A stretch of DNA of 64,000 bases from Hypericum androsaemum. Its lineage: Eukaryota; Streptophyta; Magnoliopsida; Malpighiales; Hypericaceae. Within the stretch, counting starts at the first letter, position 1; each line of letters begins with the position of its first letter. The position numbers were made by a program, and so were the translations under genes. Below are positions 1-10,654 of the stretch, in pieces. The stretch is taken from contig OZ023187.1 in assembly GCA_963995505.1 (NCBI GenBank), forward strand, positions 6,783,176 through 6,847,175, given 5' to 3'. The notes beneath the pieces are model-generated. The model had not been told where the DNA came from, did not search any database, and saw only the letters and a list, made by a program, of their open reading frames with translations.

Positions 1-2165
1 CGGTGCCCGCCGGGATGAGGGCACGACAAAGATGAGGGCACATCAGTCATTTACTATATAAAATAATACTAAGCTAAGCGATAACATCACTGAGGAAAAC
101 TGAGAGTATAATAAAATTAAGCACGAAAACATACATTTTGAAAGAAAATGGACGACACCATAGATATCACAAAACACAAAGGGCATTATTGAATTACTAA
201 ATTTTATTTGGCAAAAAATAAAGATTTTTTTTGGTGGAAAGCAAAAAATAAAGATGAAAGTCCATCTTAGTATTTTTATAGTTTGGCACACTTGAAACCA
301 CTATCTTGTAGTTTAAAAATGTACGAGCAAGTGACAAAATCTATCTAATTGACATCTCACTATTTTTTTTGAATACATAAAATTTTATTATTTAAAAAAT
401 AAACATCAAAATAGTAAATAATTAAATTTACTATTTGTTATACCATTTAATGCTCACTAGGACATTTTGTCTAAGTAAACAAAAGATAATTGCCTGTCTA
501 AGAAGTCGCGCTAATTAGATAGTAATTATCTTAAGATAAATTCACGAACATCTTCTAAAATTATCATCCGATTAAGTCCCATGCGTCTTGTTATTTCACA
601 CGAAGGAGATTTCCCGAGAGGATCAATCTCCTTGTTAAATTTATCTATCTTCATCCTGATTTCATTGGCTTTTGATTGTGAGTTTCTTGGGCCCAGTACT
701 TCTCTGTAGTTGGGTCTCCATAGGACCCGGCCCATCGCCTTCAGCCATGGAATTTTCTAGCCCATTGCCTCCAACCTTCATTTATTGTATCGACCTTGGG
801 CTTCCTAGCCCTCTCTATGGTATTCGGATGTTTGAAGCCACAAGATCCTCGTGGGCTTTGTCTAATTATTTTGCACGATATTTTTTTCGGTGGACTAAAA
901 TTTAGGCTGGTTGACATAAATCCCCGACTGTAGACGGTATTAGATTTTGTTCTTCTTCCAAGTAAAATTTTGCCATTTTCGTAAGAGGTAAGAATTAACC
1001 CACCGATCCCTAAAAAACGAGATAGGACTTGTTACCATATTACTCACCTCGCGTTAGTTATTTTGCACGATATTAATACACTCACAGTATCTAATTTCTC
1101 CTTGGATAAAGTTTCCTTCATGTTCCTGCTGTTTGAAGATTGGGGCATTGCTTCCTTGTATGGTTCTTCGGACCACGCTTGTATTTTGATACAACGACAG
1201 TCATTCTCTAGCTTCAGACCAGGATGCCCGTTGTTGTTGAAATGATTTGTTGGAGATCCGCCTTCTCCATTAGCCGGACAAACTCGAAACGGTATTTCGC
1301 TCGGAGAGCTTTCCGGGAACATAGACATCCCTCATTTTGAATTATTTGGAGAAGAATTGCCTCTGCTCTGCTCTTCGCCTTTCCATGTCAGAGGTAAGTT
1401 GTCGACGAACATAGCAGAAGTGTTGCTAGAGAGAGAATTTGGATTTCTAGAGATTAACCTGTTGTCTTGAGTGGAAGGAAGATATCCCACTATTTGATTA
1501 TTTTTTGGACAAAAATACTCCTAACTCTCAATAAATCAAAATTTAAAAAAAATGTAAAAAATATTATGCAAAAGGAGAGGAGATTTTCCATATTTTTACG
1601 ATTTATTTATAAAAAATAAAAATAGATTTTTTCTTATTTATAATTAGGAGTATTTCTGTCCTTAAAAAATATTCAAATAGTAGGATGTAAACTTTGTCTC
1701 GTGACTCAGTTATTTTTATTCCACAATATAGTGTGTGCAAGTTAGTCAAAACAAATGATAGTACAATGGATGTTTATCAAAATATAAACATGTCACTACA
1801 CATTTGGAATCGGTCTCCTCCTTGAAGATATGTTGCATTCTTGTTCTCAGGACGAGTATATTTTTGATATGTGCGTTTATTATCAATCAAAAGGTTATGC
1901 CAAAAATACTCCTAAATATTTTGAATTGTATAAAAATATTAAAAGATATTTAACTATCTAATAACATATAAATAATAAAACACTTGAAAAATACTACAAC
2001 AAATATTGTAACAGATGCATCATAGTTAAAAAATTTCTTAAACAGCAGTAATTAGGAATCGGTCTTGAACTTGAGGAAATGAGAAGAGCCAAAATTAAGT
2101 AAAGGGAGAATCAACTGTGCTGCATCATAGCTCAATAGAGAACCAAATGCACGAGCAGCTGTGGT
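1..2165. other. AT-rich intergenic DNA, no gene recognised
   Basis: No protein family is recognisable on either strand. The most complex part is about 1,040-1,480, where short open frames exist on both strands and a GTAAG donor-like site follows at about 1,393. This may be an old gene or transposon remnant, but nothing in it can be named. The remainder is long A/T runs. Confidence 0.5.
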
Positions 2166-2362
2166 TAGGGGTGAGTTAGAAACCGACCAAAAATTGCTAA
2201 CCCGAAAAACCGACCAAACCGAAGCATGGCAGACCGCTAAACCGAAGTGAAAAGCGGGCTGACGGGTTGCCGGTCGGTTTAAACCGACCGGTCGGTACAA
2301 CTTCGGTGTGGTTTTATAGGTAAACCGAGACACCGCACCACCGAACATATACGACGTCGTTT

Positions 2363-2365
<3 letters not shown>

Positions 2366-2426
<61 letters not shown>
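2366..2426. repeat. (TA)n microsatellite inside the hAT-type element
   Basis: About 30 uninterrupted TA units. In reverse translation they give an alternating Tyr-Ile run, which is not a real protein. The tract lies wholly inside the hAT-type element and probably expanded after insertion or is part of its master copy. Confidence 0.95.
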
Positions 2427-2429
<3 letters not shown>

Positions 2430-2509
2430 CCTAGTTATCCCCCAATTAAAACCTAGCGTCGTCTCCCACTCCCACTCCCTCACCTCACCTCACCGACTCT
2501 GTCTCCCTC

Positions 2510-2625
2510 ACCGCTTATCCTCCGTGTCCCGCCTCTCTCGTCCTCCGTGTCCCGGGCCCCGGCCTCTCGTCCTCCGTGTACCCGACCTCTCGTCCTCTGT
2601 GTCCCGCCTCTCGTCCTCAGTCTCG
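2510..2625. repeat. C/T-rich degenerate minisatellite
   Basis: At least four imperfect units of about 25 bp share the core CCTCTCGTCCTCCGTGTCCC. Base composition is strongly C/T-skewed, unlike the surrounding AT-rich DNA. It is internal to the hAT-type element. Confidence 0.75.
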
Positions 2626-3001
2626 TTAGAAAAAAAAATCCTAAAATCGTTCCCGGCCTCTCGTCCTCCTCCGTCTCTCATCGCTGCTCCTCCTCCTCCC
2701 TCCTTTCTGTAAACAATGATTTTAAGTTGCTGTGAATTTTTTTACGTTTTGATCAGTTGTTCTTTATAGTTGAACTAATGGGCCAACTATGGGCCCATGT
2801 TAAAAAAACGTAAATTGAGCAAGGATCGGTGCCGCCACACCGATCAACTTCAATTACACACCGAGAGCCCGTAGCACCGTCGGTAAGTGGGGAAATTGAG
2901 CAAGGATCGGTGCCACTTTTAGATAATATTTTTCTTCGGCGTCGGTGGTAAATTTGGGTTGAAAACCACGAACCCGAAGATTCCTCACCCCTAGCTGTGG
3001 T

Positions 3002-3443
3002 TGCAAGAAATTATACACACAAATTACTAATGCATCATATCTTCTTCGTGGCTGTTTTGCATGGAGGGAGTGGCTTCCCACATGGGGTCTGGTTTCCTGT
3101 TTTGGATACAAGTACAGAGAAGGGATTGAATTAGTCAGATTTTACCTTGATCCTATTTAATAAGACAACTTTTATGCGGCAATTAGATATCCTTCACTAT
3201 ATTGATCGACTAATTCAAGTTTGAACAAAACTATTCCTGCCAAGTTTTAATACGTCTATATTTCTATCACTTAAACTCACAAAAGTTGATGGAGTCTAAC
3301 TACAATATATACTTCATTACCTTTCATTCTCTTAAATACTATATATGTGAATAAGCTCCATGCAAAATGATAAAACTTTTTATGAGAATTTTTAACATTC
3401 AAAGATCTAACACGGCTCAAACCTAAATTAATTAGCACGGGTG
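3002..3443. other. AT-rich DNA where the missing PRK exon would be expected
   Basis: No coding similarity is seen. The truncated receptor-kinase gene to the right is on the minus strand, so its transmembrane and kinase exon should lie here or further left. Neither kinase motifs nor a glycine-rich loop can be found down to position 1. Confidence 0.6.
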
Positions 3444-3500
3444 TTAAAGTATCATATAGTTTTGAAAAAAAAAAGATTCATAAGAATGATTAACACTTAC

Positions 3501-4169
3501 CGAAGCGCTTTTATCTTGGGAAGAGAGGCTAGGAGGAATCCGACCCACCAAATGGTTGCCACTCACATTGAACTCAGAAAAATTCTGCTTAAAATAAGGT
3601 ATATTCCCAACGAACTGGTTCCCCTCCAGCCTCAAGTCCCTCAACTTCCCCAATTGTACGAGGGACCCCGGAATTTCTCCGGTGAACGCGTTGTTTGCCA
3701 ATTCAAGAGCCACCAAGGAGTTCGTTCCATTAAATTCTTCGAATCGAATTGCACCCGAAAACTTGTTATTGGACATGTACAAGTTTCTCAACGAGGTCAA
3801 CTTGTTCACCGGTGGGAGTGCACCTTCAAAGTTGTTGGACTCCAAGCTGAGTGTTCTTAGTTGCGTTAGCCCGACGAGCGAGTCGATATCGACCGTGCCA
3901 GTGAGCCCCATCCCTGCTAGAACCAGCTTGATGATGGTGCCATCGTTGTTGCACCGGATCCCGACCCAGTTGCTCAAGCTGCCATTGCACGGCGGCACCG
4001 ATGGATCCCAGCATTTTATCAAAATAGAGTTGTTGGATAATTGCTTGGCGAAGTTGAGAAGAATTTGGGCGTCACTTTGGCCCGTCGATGGGGCGAAACG
4101 ATATGTCGTTAGGAGAAGCACGAGTAGCATCAACATGGGAGGGTGATCCCAATATATTGGTGTGGCCAT
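3501..4169 (-). pseudogene. Pollen receptor-like kinase (PRK) fragment: ectodomain exon only
   Basis: Exon 1 of a pollen-receptor-like-kinase-type LRR receptor (LRR-III subfamily), about 223 residues. The start chosen is the Met of MATPIYWDH, followed by a hydrophobic signal peptide. Next come an LRRNT segment with WDPSVPPCNGSLSNWVGI and five or so LRRs (motifs such as LRLEGNQFVGNIP and FNVSGNHLVGRIP). The exon ends at a good GTAAGT donor at 3500-3495, where this family has its intron before the transmembrane and kinase exon. No such exon follows anywhere to the left, so the gene is truncated at its 3' side. If expressed with intron read-through it would give a short secreted LRR protein ending at 3444. 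Family members are plasma-membrane pseudokinases that perceive peptides and activate RopGEFs. Recognition of the family is firm; calling it a pseudogene is an inference from the missing exon. Confidence 0.8.
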
Positions 4170-4220
4170 TTTAAAAAATGTTGTGTATAAATTTGGTTCA
4201 GGGCAAAAACATATGGTCAA

Positions 4221-4975
4221 GAGGACAATGGAGGGCTATTGGAGGCCTAATTGATGAAATTGGGTAAGTAGAGGAAGTGAGTGAGTAGTGATAATGTAGT
4301 AATTAATGATCATGATGAGAATGTTGGGATTGTCGAATTGCAATTTAGAATGAGCTGTTCCATTTGAGGAGTGTCCGGCCTCCTGCTTTTGTGGTATACT
4401 TGTATTGATGAGTGGGATACAACATATAGTGTTTTGTTTATACACTATGGTACCCGAATATTAATTGAACCGATTTATTCGAGTTCGAGCTGAGTAACAT
4501 TTTCAAAAAATGGTAATTTTTTAAATAAATATTTATTAAAAATTCGAACTCGAAAATTCTTAATTTTTTTAAAGATAAATTCTTAGTTAAATTAAAACAA
4601 TTCCCTAACTAATTAATCTACCTTAATACTTTCAAATTGGTCTGTTTTTTGGACAACTGGACACGGTAGTTGTGGTCGTTAATAATGAGGTTTTCTCATG
4701 CATCATTGCCGTCTAGAGTGTATTGTGTAATTATCACTAGAAACAATACATTGACCTAATTGCCATGTGGCATGAGAAACGTGTGGTGTGCCATGTAAAT
4801 GCTAGGAAGCACTATTGTGACTTGTCAATCAACCGGTCGAAAATTCAAAACCTTAGGGTAAGTGATGTTTTTCTAGTAAAAGTCGGGGGCAACTTGCCAA
4901 CTTATCTTTAGTTATTGCTAACATTCAGAAAAATGGGTAAATCGGAATAAGCTAACTTCTTTTAAGTTATCTAAA
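4221..4975. other. AT-rich intergenic DNA
   Basis: This is the presumed upstream region of the PRK fragment. No second gene, RNA gene or defined repeat is recognised. A TATA-like or leader element cannot be assigned with confidence. Confidence 0.5.
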
Positions 4976-5900
4976 TACACATATAGACAACTATGCAACA
5001 GGATATCGGATAATACATAATCATAATCAACAGACAAGGCATGTTTGGACAGGCTATCAACAACATGATTATCTTCATTCTGTGTGTATTGTATCTGCTT
5101 CTCCCACTCTCTCTCTAAGAGAACTTTGGCTTGCCTGATCTAAGTGGATAACGAGTGGTCTCATGTAACACCGCAGCCAACTTAAAATAGAGCTAGGAAG
5201 AAGTCTACCTCAATGACAATGCGACGAAACTCACGCTCCATGCAAGCTCGATCCCAAAGTAAGTGCCCAAAGCCTAGCCATGAGAGCTGTACAAAGTTCA
5301 ATGCCTTAGGCGAAGCCCCAGGATGGCCAACATCATCTCCAAGGACTTCACCAGTTCGTAACTGTCATGAATTTTTTGCTAAGGAGCCATCCGTGTTCAG
5401 CTTCACATAATCATCCAGAGGGCGGGTCCATGAAACTAAGATCTCTCACCAAAGGGAATGTGTAGTATTATGGTTAGTCATAACTCGAACAAACTCCTAT
5501 ACTTGGATAAGAAAGATGGAGGGAAAAAAAATCCTGGAGTGGCGTCTGGACGAAATACCACACCATTACGTCATTTCCAAAGTCACGAACATGTGGTAAC
5601 CAAGACAATTGCCCAAGGTTGACCCCCGCTAGATTGGATTGCATCTGACACATTCGCTATGATCCAAGCCATGCGGTCCATCTTGGTCAGAAAGGAAGAT
5701 TACTAACATGGCCAAGCTTCCTCCCACACCTCATGCAAAGACCTGCAATCACGAAACAAATGTATAAGTTCCTCAACCTCACTATGTCACCGACGACAAG
5801 TACCCGCGATGGTCTGGTGTCGTCGAAAGCGCTCAACATTGATCATTAGCCTACAATGAGAAAAAAATCCACATAAAACATGTAAGCGATCAAGAACTCT
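4976..5900 (-). mobile_element. Degenerate LINE 3' end (zinc-binding RT domain plus RNase H)
   Basis: Minus-strand translation in pieces gives the C-terminal part of an L1-type plant LINE. Around 5880-5700 there is a zf-RVT-like segment (RLMINVERFRRHQT, then EELIHLFRDC and EVWEEAW). Around 5440-5400 lies the RNase H start KLNTDGSLAKN, followed near 5230-5200 by FRRIVIEVD and near 5110-5000 by the terminal DNHVVDSLSKHAL. The pieces are in different frames and separated by stops, so it is long dead. The reverse transcriptase core is not found to the right, so the copy is also truncated at its 5' end, as is usual for LINEs. It is a different and older copy than the LINE at 44.4-46.2 kb. Confidence 0.7.
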
Positions 5901-6308
5901 TTTTTCTTAGTTTAAGCGATCAGGGATTCGAAGGGACCAAATAATAGGTTGCCTGAGAAAGACGAAGGGACATGCCTCATTTTGGACATTCTGGGAAAAT
6001 AGTGCCTCACGTGCTTGGTGTTAGGCAAATCTCTTGCCACCTACCTGGGCCGCTTGATTGGGCCTTCTTTGGTCTCTGGATTCTAGTGTCTTTCTTTTTC
6101 TGTGGGCTGCCTATGTTCTAATCATGATTGTATTGGCTTGGCCTAAAATACTGCATTTTCGCAGTTATTTTGGTTAATTTGTACTTGTATTGTAATTGAG
6201 GAGTCGGATCTTTGTCCTTGTAGTGTTATCGTTAGCAGGTGTAATTTTTTTTCCAAAGTGTTTTATTGCATATGGATTTTGAAGAGGCCATGAGCGTGAA
6301 ATCTTCTT
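5901..6308. other. Intergenic DNA between LINE and RLP fragment
   Basis: No coding content is recognised. The part near 5900-6060 may be a further degraded LINE segment, but no motif is clear enough to claim it. Confidence 0.4.
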
Positions 6309-6590
6309 CTAACATATACTATTAATATAATTTAACTGTTCCAAAAAAAAAAACTTTTGAACTGGAGCATTGGTTAGGTTACCAAAAATTCCAGCAGGAT
6401 ACAATTGTAGCTCCTCTAATCCACTTGAGACACATGAGGATAGATAATTGAATATCTCAGCCACACTGATCCTTGGCAATCCAAGATATTTCAGCTTGCA
6501 AAGATGACCTATGGATCTGACAGTCTTAGGTCCTTCAAATTGCAAGTCAACGTTGTTGTCTAGCTGTAAGCTCCCGACAGCACTCGATTA
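6309..6590 (-). pseudogene. Internal LRR fragment of an EIX2-type RLP
   Basis: Minus-strand translation includes SSAVGSL, VDLQFEGPKTVRS, an LRR spacer with VAEIFNYL and AGIFGNLTNAPV. These match roughly residues 310-400 of the intact RLP at 10655-13816 (compare VDLQFDGLETVRSMGQL and AGILGNLTNV). It starts abruptly and ends in an A-rich run, with no signal peptide or membrane segment. A small in-frame deletion removes part of one LRR. It may be the detached downstream part of the same dead RLP copy whose 5' end lies at 7.6-8.3 kb, or an independent fragment. Confidence 0.85.
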
Positions 6591-6641
6591 AGGACACCAT
6601 TAAGGATAGCTAATCGTTGTCAACGTCCTTAATGGATCTTG

Positions 6642-6775
6642 ACTTTTCAACCTCCATTCTTGACCGACTCTTCACCATTAAGGACACCTCGACAGTGGTT
6701 CAAAGTGAAGTCCTTGACCAGAAGCCAAAGCGATGGTGACCGAAGAATGTTGATTTCTAAGGTGGTGCTTATTTC
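6642..6775. repeat. Copy of the RLP 5'-flanking repeat
   Basis: This stretch contains TTGACCGACTCTTCACCATT, followed by AAGGACACCTCGACAGTGG and GTTGATTTCTAAGGTGGTGC. Close copies occur at about 8860-8975 and 14180-14300, each upstream (higher coordinate) of a minus-strand RLP copy. It therefore marks a third RLP duplication unit whose coding part has been lost or rearranged. Confidence 0.8.
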
Positions 6776-6859
6776 TATACTTTTTATATATATTATTATT
6801 ATTATTGAGAAAATCTTTTATCGGATAAAAAATTACATCCAAATCCTCCATTTTTATAT

Positions 6860-7136
6860 GCTCGCACCTTCCTCCACGCCGCACAGGATCTTAACCAGAA
6901 TGTCCTGAGGCAGAGATGACGAAAATGCCCTCGCCGTCTCACCCTCCAAATCGAATATCCCGCCGCCGCTACACAGCCTCTTCAACGGCGTCGTAGGGAA
7001 GAACTCTACGGCCGCCGCGGCGGCCTCGTTCCTCGATATCTCAATCCTCTTCCTCCCGAACGACAGCGACCTCACCACCACCCCGTACTTAAACCCCTCC
7101 TCCTCGACGACAGCCGCCCCCTCTCCCCAACGCCAT
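6860..7136 (-). pseudogene. SKIP27-type F-box protein, 5' fragment
   Basis: The start context is ATGGCGTTGGG (MALG). After a G-rich run a second frame reads SLSFGRKRIEISRNE, then TTPLKRLCSG and LPQDILVKILCGVE. This order (MALGK.., FGRKRI, a TP-KRLC segment, F-box start LPxDILVKI-CGVEHEDL) is that of the small plant F-box proteins related to SKIP27 (At1g61340/At4g21510 type). Those are SKP1-binding adaptors of SCF ubiquitin ligases of about 170-190 aa. Here the reading frame shifts within the G-rich run after MALG, and the sequence ends inside the F-box at GVEEGAS. It is a broken 5' piece sitting between two RLP fragments, and GC-rich unlike its neighbours. Confidence 0.75.
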
Positions 7137-7587
7137 TTTCTTCTTTATAAGGTGTTTTTCTTTTTATTTATCTTATTTCTATACTTAATATAATGATTTA
7201 TTACATTTTTTATTTTAATTTTTGTTGAAAATTATTTGAATAGGTTTCAGCTTTTGGAAGAGGGGACGAGAGGTGGGCTTGTCCAAGCTCAACCTCAAAT
7301 ACGTTTTGTCCTAGAAATTGGTGCAACAAGTCCAAGTCGGGTTTTAAAAATAGGCCCCGGAACAATTCTCAAAAATCAATACACTTATTTACCTTTCAAA
7401 AAAAATTACACTCATTTGTACTGGAAAAATATCTTGATCAAAATAGAGTAGTCGATTCCTAGTTTATATATGAGATTATTAAAGAAGATTCCTAGTTTTA
7501 GATGAGTCAACAATTCTTACATTTGTCAAGAATTGAACTCTCCACGTCCGTCCATTCATTGTTAGGCCGGCCTTGTGTTGTTGGGCA
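7137..7587. other. Non-coding spacer
   Basis: AT-rich sequence follows the F-box fragment start. About 7150-7250 repeats the phrase found after the other RLP-flank copies (ATAATGATTTATTACATTTTT, also at about 8980). The F-box fragment thus appears inserted into an RLP 5'-flank copy. Nothing else is recognised. Confidence 0.45.
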
Positions 7588-8289
7588 AGTACTAGCTAAT
7601 CAGAATTGTAACTGGAAACATTGTAATACGAAAATCAATCAGAATTCATTATTAGGCCTTGTGTTCTTAGCTCTTTGATAGAAGGAAGAGTGTTTATGGA
7701 ATCAATCCAATCTGCAGCCATGGACAGATCTACATAGCTCAAATCGAGGTGGCGAAGCAAAGAAAGATTAGAGAGCCAATGAAGGTTGCCAGTAGAAAGT
7801 GAATATCCCGATAGCCCGAGATAGCTCAAATTTGTTAAGTTACCAATCTCATGAGGAATTTGACCACCAAATCCAGATAGTTCGAGCTGCTTCATACTTG
7901 TCATCGATCCGACGAAGGAAGGAATTCGGGTTCCTCCAAAATCATTCCCGCTGAGGTTTAAGTGAATCAAGTGCTTCAGATGAAGCAAGGATGGACTAAT
8001 CGTACTCTTATAAGCACCATAGGGAAGTCCAGAGTGAATCATACGGATTGACTTGGAGGTGGAGGCCAATTACATGGCCCGTAGAATTGCTGCAAGCAAC
8101 TCCATCCCAATGGAAACAATTTCCTCCATGAACCCAAGAGCCAAGCCAGTTGGATTCGTTGATGAAGTCCCTCTTCACCATCAGTAGAGCTTGCCGCTCA
8201 CTCTCCACGCACCCCATGCTTGAGCTAACATCAAAGGCTACTAGGACAACTAATATTGCCAAGGTGATGGTTTCAAGTACATGACTCAT
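7588..8289 (-). pseudogene. EIX2-type RLP with large internal deletion
   Basis: The minus-strand gene starts with MSHVLETITLAILVVLVAFD (signal peptide) and the LRRNT CVESERQALLMVKRDF. The usual paired cysteines before WDGVAC are broken (NCFHWDG instead of NCCHWDG). A frameshift near 8030-8060 separates this from LRRs 1-5 (LKHLIHLNLSGNDFGGTRIP to DSINTLPSIKEL). The coding match ends at about residue 210. The sequence then passes directly into AGTACTAGCTAATCAGAATT at 7588-7607, which is also the 3' flank of the intact gene (10431-10450). So one deletion removed the remaining LRRs, the membrane segment and the 3' UTR, about 2.5-3 kb. Not functional. Confidence 0.9.
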
Positions 8290-10430
8290 ATTATTAAGAA
8301 GGGGATATTGGACTTGGAGTGGTATATATTTATTTGGTTTTGTAGGTATGTGACCGTGCATGCCTCCTTATATACATCATGAATCTCCTCTTAAGGGTTC
8401 CATGTAAAGTTGTAGATCTTGATATCCGAGGTCCGCTATTGAATTTAACCACCGAAGCCATTCATAATATGGAAAAAGATGGTACGATTAAAAAGCTCAC
8501 CGTTGCACTGTTTTTCCCGAAAAATGGCCCTATTTCTTACTAGCTAGATTCCCCATATGATAGCTCTATAAAGTGCATATCATACCTCACATCATTTATA
8601 ACTTCCAAATCATATCTCTTCTCAAAATTACGATTCATTCGAGATTTGATATTTAAATTTTCAACATGATATTGACAATCTTGCCAATTTGGTCGAGAAG
8701 TCGTCTTATTGACCACCGGAGGTCATTTTCTTCCTTGGAAACAAATCTATTACACTAGAATAAGATGATCGATGAAATGGTACGGTAATTGAAGCGTTTT
8801 CTTGTGTTCAGACTTGCCTTCATACCCGATTTAAAAATTAATAATTTCAACCTCCATAATTGACCGACTCTTCACCATTAAGGACACCTCGATAGTGGTT
8901 CAAAGTGAAGTCCTTGACCAGAAGGCATGACAATGGTAACACGAAGGATGTTGATTTTTAAGATGGTGCTTATTTTTAAACTTAATATAATGATTTATTA
9001 CATTTTTTAGATTTTAATTTTTGTTGAAAAGAAGTTGAATAGGTTTTTGTGAATTTATAAGATTTTTCAATCTACAACCAAATATGAATTTTCTGATTTT
9101 TTGATTCTATTGTCATGATTTTAAGCCACGGTACTACGTAAAATTTGACGATATATTTTTTCGGCTATAATATCATGTCGACAAAAAGGATTCATAAAAT
9201 TATGAGCATATTCATTATTGTGGATATATATATATCAATTATGAAGTAACATTTTAAGCCATGAATTTTAAGCCACGGTACTGAGTAAAATCTGACGTTA
9301 TATTTTTTTGGGCTATAATATCATGTTGACAAAAAAGATTCATATAATTATGAGTATATTCATAATTGAAAGATTCAAATAATGAATATATATATATATA
9401 AATAATCTGTAATTATGATGACTATAAAATAATTGTTGTAACTCAAATAATCGAGTATTTTAATGAAATTTTGTCACTGATTTGTATTTTATAGAGCTCG
9501 GTAAAAATGAAAACTGCATTCTTTCTATTTCTCGGGACATAAAGACTTTACGCTATCAATAATTTATACTTCAAACAAATTATGCAGTTTCCCTTTATAA
9601 TTCCCAAATCATATCGCTTGATTTGATCTTCAAATCCAACATCACATTAACAGTCTTGCCTGACCGAAAAGTCGTCGCAGTGAACATCAGAGGTCATTAT
9701 CTTCCTTGGAAAAAAAGGAGGAGATCAATAAAAAATAAGATGACCAATGAAATGGTACCACAATTGCAACATTTAACAGTTAAAAACAACTGTTTCTAAT
9801 TAACCTATGACATGGATAGGGCCAGATTACTACTAGATTAGTGGCAACGTTTCTAGTGTGCAGACTTTTCCCCTTGATGATAGGCAAATAGAGCCCACGT
9901 TTTTTTTATAAGTACAAAATTATTATTCCCATAAGAAAATACACCAAATGTAGCAAAAAGTACAAATTTGCCTTACATTGGATATATATTTGTGAGGACT
10001 ATACTATATCCAAAACACCCAAATTCCCTCTCAAGATGGCCTCCAATTACTTAATTGGACATCTATTGCGCGTTCTTTCACGGCCATTACCCAATGCCTA
10101 TACTGGCCTATTTGAATGATTTTAAAAAATTCGAGACTTTTCCATCTCCACCATTTTTTCTCTTAACCTCGTCTAGGTTGGAGCAACTGTCCCCAGGATC
10201 TTCTCTTAGCTTCCAAAATATGCGTGTGTGCGTATATATAGAGTACTAGCTAATCACCAACACAAATTGGGTAGGATGGTAACGGGTCCTGCCTCGTTTC
10301 CAAGGGTCGGTAGGTCAATTCACACCCCTTGCGGAAATGGCAAAACTTTGCTTGGGAAGGAAACAAAACCTAATGCCGTCTAGAGCCCCGGAGTTTAGGC
10401 CAACCCGCATAAATTTTCCGCGCAAAAAAA
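8290..10430. repeat. 5'-flanking repeats of the RLP cluster
   Basis: No gene is present. The TATA-like TATATAAGGAGG of the dead RLP copy lies (minus strand) near 8367-8380. About 8800-8975 matches 14130-14300 upstream of the intact RLP. Positions about 9118-9245 and 9265-9390 are a direct tandem duplication (offset 147 bp) with the core TTAAGCCACGGTACT and GGCTATAATATCATGT. A related third copy lies near 14425-14500. Another shared segment (ACTAGATTAGTGGCAAC) occurs at about 9834, 14115 and 14935. The block is duplicated promoter-side DNA of the RLP family. Positions 9900-10430 hold nothing further. Confidence 0.75.
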
Positions 10431-10654
10431 AGTACTAGCTAATCAGAATTTTAACTGGAAGCATTATAATACGAAAATCAGAAAAGAGGAAACTGCTTTC
10501 TTCCTCGCCAAAACTTGGGGGAGATAACAGGACAAACTAGAAGATTACAATAATATTATTCCCTAAATTATTTTTGGAACAATGAGAAACATTACATCTA
10601 AAACACAACCGAGGACATACCAAACTTAAAAACAAAGATGACCGAGGTACATAA

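Larger units (their letters stand above)
2166..2993. mobile_element. Non-autonomous hAT-type element (828 bp), TIR TAGGGGTGAG
   Basis: The element begins TAGGGGTGAG and ends CTCACCCCTA. It is flanked by a perfect 8-bp duplication, GCTGTGGT, at 2158-2165 and 2994-3001. An 8-bp duplication with TAGGGGTG-type termini is the hAT superfamily signature. No transposase frame is present, so it must be moved by an autonomous relative. The interior carries many ACCGACC/AACCGA motifs near the left end, a (TA)n tract at 2366-2426, a C/T-rich minisatellite near 2510-2625 and a repeated motif TTGAGCAAGGATCGGTGCC at about 2816 and 2895. Two other elements with the same ends occur at 16061 and 20079. Confidence 0.9.

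Noticed and set aside
2052..2483. A 143-codon minus-strand protein with a Tyr-Ile repeat
   Set aside because: It is the translation of a (TA)n microsatellite and the inside of a hAT-type element.
2425..2735. Proline/serine-rich plus-strand proteins
   Set aside because: They translate a C/T-rich minisatellite in two frames within the hAT-type element; no family match.
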